A stretch of DNA of 9,094 nt from an uncultured Porphyromonadaceae bacterium (GTDB taxonomy: Bacteria; Bacteroidota; Bacteroidia; Bacteroidales; Muribaculaceae). The position numbers were made by a program, and so were the translations under genes. How positions within the stretch are numbered: the first letter of the stretch is position 1; each line of letters starts with the position of its first letter. Below are positions 7,197 through 9,094 of this stretch, piece after piece. The stretch lies in assembly GCA_947178565.1 (NCBI GenBank), contig CAMWYV010000023.1, positions 1-9,094 on the forward strand, given 5' to 3'. Under the pieces are notes generated by a model. That model saw only the letters and a program-made list of their open reading frames with translations, had not been told where the DNA came from and ran no database searches.

Positions 7197-7203
7197 AATC
7201 TCT

Positions 7204-7208
7204 CTCCT
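7204..7208 (-). promoter_or_regulatory. Ribosome binding site of the lipoprotein gene
   Basis: AGGAG on the minus strand, 7 bases before the ATG, with a second GGAGG at 7210-7214. It supports the start at 7196 and is notable because the other genes here, like most in the phylum, lack a good Shine-Dalgarno sequence. Confidence 0.6.
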
Positions 7209-7245
7209 ACCTCCGGCACTCGGGTATTATTAGTTTATATGAGAA

Positions 7246-7267
7246 ACGTGAGCCGGCTATGCCACGT
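7246..7267 (-). other. Small hairpin between the structured element and the lipoprotein gene
   Basis: ACGTG (7246-7250) and CACGT (7263-7267) pair around a 12-base loop that contains the palindrome AGCCGGCT. On the minus strand it is followed by TTTCTC, so it could be a weak terminator for a short RNA starting upstream, or part of the gene leader. Confidence 0.35.
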
Positions 7268-7268
7268 C

Positions 7269-7390
7269 GTAGTTTGAAGGTCGTAGGAAAACCATTTGCA
7301 CAGATGTAACAGTAGCAGCCCACGCTATATGCGTGAGAACCACTATGCTATCCTTGTGCGGTTTTGGAATTTCCTACGTTCTCAAACTAC
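7269..7390 (-). ncRNA. Candidate structured RNA or palindromic element of about 122 bases
   Basis: An imperfect palindrome whose arms pair in register. The helices, given in + coordinates, are 7269-7277 with 7382-7390 (GTAGTTTGA/TCAAACTAC, 9 pairs), 7282-7290 with 7370-7378 (CGTAGGAAA/TTTCCTACG, 9 pairs), 7291-7293 with 7360-7362 (ACC/GGT), 7298-7302 with 7355-7359 (GCACA/TGTGC), 7313-7317 with 7346-7350 (TAGCA/TGCTA), and a terminal hairpin 7321-7325 with 7331-7335 (CACGC/GCGTG). The helices are joined by asymmetric internal loops, giving a rod that is typical of a structured RNA. The minus strand is preferred because a candidate promoter lies just outside the right arm, which would put the rod in the lipoprotein gene leader or in a separate small RNA. 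A transposon-like miniature palindromic element is the main alternative; no clear target-site duplication is visible. I cannot name a family. Confidence 0.5.
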
Positions 7391-7393
7391 AAG

Positions 7394-7416
7394 ATAAGCA
7401 TAACGCTTCTTATTTT
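7394..7416 (+). other. Short hairpin with T tract beside the structured element
   Basis: ATAAG (7394-7398) can pair with CTTAT (7409-7413), or alternatively AAGC with GCTT inside it, followed by TTTT. On the plus strand it could act as a weak terminator just after the palindromic element. On the minus strand it would be the 5' end of the transcript from the candidate promoter at 7419-7427. Confidence 0.3.
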
Positions 7417-7418
7417 GC

Positions 7419-7427
7419 CAAAATATA
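7419..7427 (-). promoter_or_regulatory. Candidate promoter reading into the structured element
   Basis: On the minus strand TATATTTTG is one base longer than the TAnnTTTG consensus, and TTGG sits 20 bases upstream as a possible -33 box. A start near 7412 would place the whole palindromic element in a leader of about 215 bases before the lipoprotein gene. The off-consensus spacing makes this tentative. Confidence 0.35.
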
Positions 7428-7440
7428 GTGAATTGAACCT

Positions 7441-7639
7441 TGCCAATCCAACGCAAAATTAATCAAAACCGCCTAAACACAAAATAAATGACTGATCATA
7501 TATCAAAATATGCGATTGGACCGCGTACTGTAAGAATGGATCTTTTACCGGAATGACACTTATCAAGATTCAGTGATTGAACAACGCCTTTCCGATAAAA
7601 TAATTGGGCGCACACACTCGCTCTTATTCTCCTTTTTAT
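7441..7639. other. Intergenic stretch with no recognisable gene
   Basis: This is the central part of the 549-base gap between the divergent lipoprotein and malic enzyme genes. I see no tRNA, no convincing coding region (a 66-residue minus-strand reading frame here has no recognisable features) and no clear repeat. It is AT-rich and presumably holds upstream regulatory DNA for one or both genes. Confidence 0.5.
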
Positions 7640-7647
7640 TACTTTTG
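7640..7647 (+). promoter_or_regulatory. Candidate upstream -7 element for the malic enzyme gene
   Basis: TACTTTTG fits TAnnTTTG exactly and lies 98 bases before the malic enzyme start. No -33 box is visible at the right distance. It competes with the site at 7684-7713. Confidence 0.3.
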
Positions 7648-7683
7648 CGATTAATGTATTCCGTTCTCGATGCGCGTTAATGG

Positions 7684-7713
7684 TTTGATGCCTCAACTAC
7701 GTTATACACTTTG
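7684..7713 (+). promoter_or_regulatory. Candidate proximal promoter of the malic enzyme gene
   Basis: TTTG (7684-7687) is followed after 17 bases by TACACTTTG (7705-7713), a -7 element with one extra base relative to TAnnTTTG. A start near 7720 would give a leader of about 26 bases. Both boxes are present, but neither spacing nor -7 element is perfect. Confidence 0.35.
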
Positions 7714-7745
7714 ACTACCAGATCTGTAATTTTAATCGCAATATA

Positions 7746-9094
7746 ATGTCAACAGTAACTAAAGACGCCGCCCTGGAATATCATCGTCAGGGCAAACCGG
7801 GCAAAATCGAAGTGGTGCCCACAGTGCCATACTCCACTCAGGGCGATTTAGCGCTCGCCTATTCACCGGGAGTGGCTTTTCCCTGCAAAGAAATTGAAGC
7901 CAACCCTGCGGACGTGTATGAATACACCAACAAAGGTAACCTTGTGGCAGTGATTTCAAACGGCACAGCCGTGCTCGGACTCGGAGATATAGGCGCTATG
8001 GCAGGCAAGCCCGTTATGGAGGGTAAAGCTCTACTATTCAAGATTTTTGCCGGTATCGACTGTTTTGACATAGAGGTTAACGAAAAGAACCCCGAAAAAT
8101 TCATTCAGATTGTAAAGGCTATCGCTCCCACATTCGGCGGTATCAACCTTGAGGACATCAAGGCTCCGGAATGCTTTGAGATAGAAACACGCCTCAAAGA
8201 AGAGTGCGACATTCCCGTTATGCACGATGACCAGCACGGCACCGCCATTATCTCTGCCGCAGGGCTTCTCAACGCGCTCGAAATTCAGGGCAAGAAGATA
8301 GATGAGATCAAACTCGTTGTAAATGGTGCCGGAGCGGCGGCGGTGTCATGCACCAAGCTCTATATAGCCCTCGGCGTGAAGAAAGAGAATGTGGTGATGT
8401 GCGACAGCAAAGGAGTGCTCAACACATCGCGCACCGACCTAAACCCCCAGAAAAAAGAGTTTGCCACCTCACGTGATATCACCACTCTCGCCGAGGCGAT
8501 GAAAGGAGCCGATGTATTCCTCGGGCTCTCCGTCAAAGATGTGGTCACAACAGAGATGGTGCAGTCGATGGCTGAGAAACCCATCGTGTTTGCCCTCGCA
8601 AATCCTGACCCCGAGATTTCATACGACAAGGCGATGGCTTCACGCCCAGACCTCATTTTTGCCACTGGCAGAAGCGACTATCCGAACCAGATTAACAATG
8701 TGCTAGGATTTCCCTATATTTTCCGCGGTGCACTTGACTCAGGAGCCACTACTATCAACGAGCCGATGAAACTCGCGGCAGTGAGAGCTATCGCACAGCT
8801 CGCCAAAGAGCCGGTGCCTCCAGTGGTCAATGCGGCATATAATATGGACAAACTCGAATTCGGTCGCGACTACATTCTGCCGAAACCTCTTGACCCGAGA
8901 CTGCTCACATGGGTGGCTCCGGCTGTGGCACGCGGAGCTATGGAGAGCGGAGTGGCTAAACGCCCTATCACTGACTGGGACGCATACGAGGAGAAGCTGC
9001 GCAAACTCATGGGCTACGACAAGAAATTCCTACGCCGCATCTACGATAAGGCAAAAGAGCACCCCAAAAAAGTGGTGTTCGGCGAAGCGAATAC
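7746..9094 (+). CDS. maeB: NADP-dependent malic enzyme, MaeB class (3' end outside window)
   Basis: Oxidatively decarboxylates L-malate to pyruvate and CO2, producing NADPH in the cytoplasm. The frame is open from the ATG to the window edge (449 codons), so the gene is partial. Catalytic features are visible: Y39 before SPGVA (general acid), K94 in [10 protein letters not shown] (general base), metal ligands E136 and D137 in INLEDI and D162 in MHDDQHGT, and the dinucleotide-binding loop NGAGAAA (G194, G196, A199). NPDPE near residue 290 and [11 protein letters not shown] near 310 are also conserved in this class. The last residues (KKVVFGEAN) look like the first strand of the phosphotransacetylase-like domain that MaeB enzymes carry, so the full protein is expected to be about 760 residues. 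Start choice: the first ATG in frame before the conserved core; it has no Shine-Dalgarno sequence. NADP rather than NAD preference is inferred from class. Confidence 0.94.
   Translation, partial: MSTVTKDAALEYHRQGKPGKIEVVPTVPYSTQGDLALAYSPGVAFPCKEIEANPADVYEYTNKGNLVAVISNGTAVLGLGDIGAMAGKPVMEGKALLFKIFAGIDCFDIEVNEKNPEKFIQIVKAIAPTFGGINLEDIKAPECFEIETRLKEECDIPVMHDDQHGTAIISAAGLLNALEIQGKKIDEIKLVVNGAGAAAVSCTKLYIALGVKKENVVMCDSKGVLNTSRTDLNPQKKEFATSRDITTLAEAMKGADVFLGLSVKDVVTTEMVQSMAEKPIVFALANPDPEISYDKAMASRPDLIFATGRSDYPNQINNVLGFPYIFRGALDSGATTINEPMKLAAVRAIAQLAKEPVPPVVNAAYNMDKLEFGRDYILPKPLDPRLLTWVAPAVARGAMESGVAKRPITDWDAYEEKLRKLMGYDKKFLRRIYDKAKEHPKKVVFGEAN

Noticed and set aside
7269..7390. CRISPR repeat or integron attC site
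   Set aside because: There is only one copy with no spacer array, no cas or integrase gene in the window, and the paired arms form a single long rod instead of repeated units.
7496..7696. Minus-strand reading frame of 66 codons in the lipoprotein-malic enzyme gap
   Set aside because: The product has no hydrophobic segment, motif or family resemblance, a skewed composition, and no ribosome binding site. It looks like a chance open frame.

Overview
The window looks like chromosomal DNA from a Bacteroidota member of the order Bacteroidales, possibly Muribaculaceae-like; the family is a guess. The evidence is a Bacteroidota-type cytochrome bd operon led by a small DUF4492 protein, an outer-surface type lipoprotein signal, TAnnTTTG-like promoter elements, start codons mostly without a Shine-Dalgarno sequence, and about 50% GC in sampled housekeeping genes.

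Layout. (1) 21-2955, + strand: a tight operon of a DUF4492 small membrane protein, cydA and cydB, encoding a cytochrome bd quinol oxidase. It is closed by a strong intrinsic terminator at 2985-3015. (2) 3016-4922, + strand: a more AT-rich, self-contained two-gene cassette. It has its own candidate promoter and encodes an AAA/ABC-type ATPase and, by a 4-base overlap, a small protein with TOPRIM-like acidic motifs. This is the arrangement of OLD/PARIS-like anti-phage systems, but the second protein is unusually short. (3) 4972-5006: a hairpin between convergent genes, likely a shared terminator. (4) 5034-6236, - strand: PLP-dependent threonine ammonia-lyase with one ACT domain and its own promoter. 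(5) 6342-7196, - strand: a lipoprotein of unknown function. (6) 7197-7745: a long intergenic region with a roughly 122-base imperfect palindrome (7269-7390) that can fold into a multi-helix rod. It lies either in the leader of the lipoprotein gene or in a separate small RNA. (7) 7746 to the window end, + strand: an NADP-type malic enzyme of the long MaeB class, cut by the window edge just as its phosphotransacetylase-like domain begins.

The core genes are central metabolism: terminal oxidation at low oxygen, amino-acid deamination to 2-oxobutanoate, and malate decarboxylation to pyruvate. The accessory material is the ATPase/TOPRIM pair and the lipoprotein with its structured upstream region. 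These two loci are the parts most worth following up.
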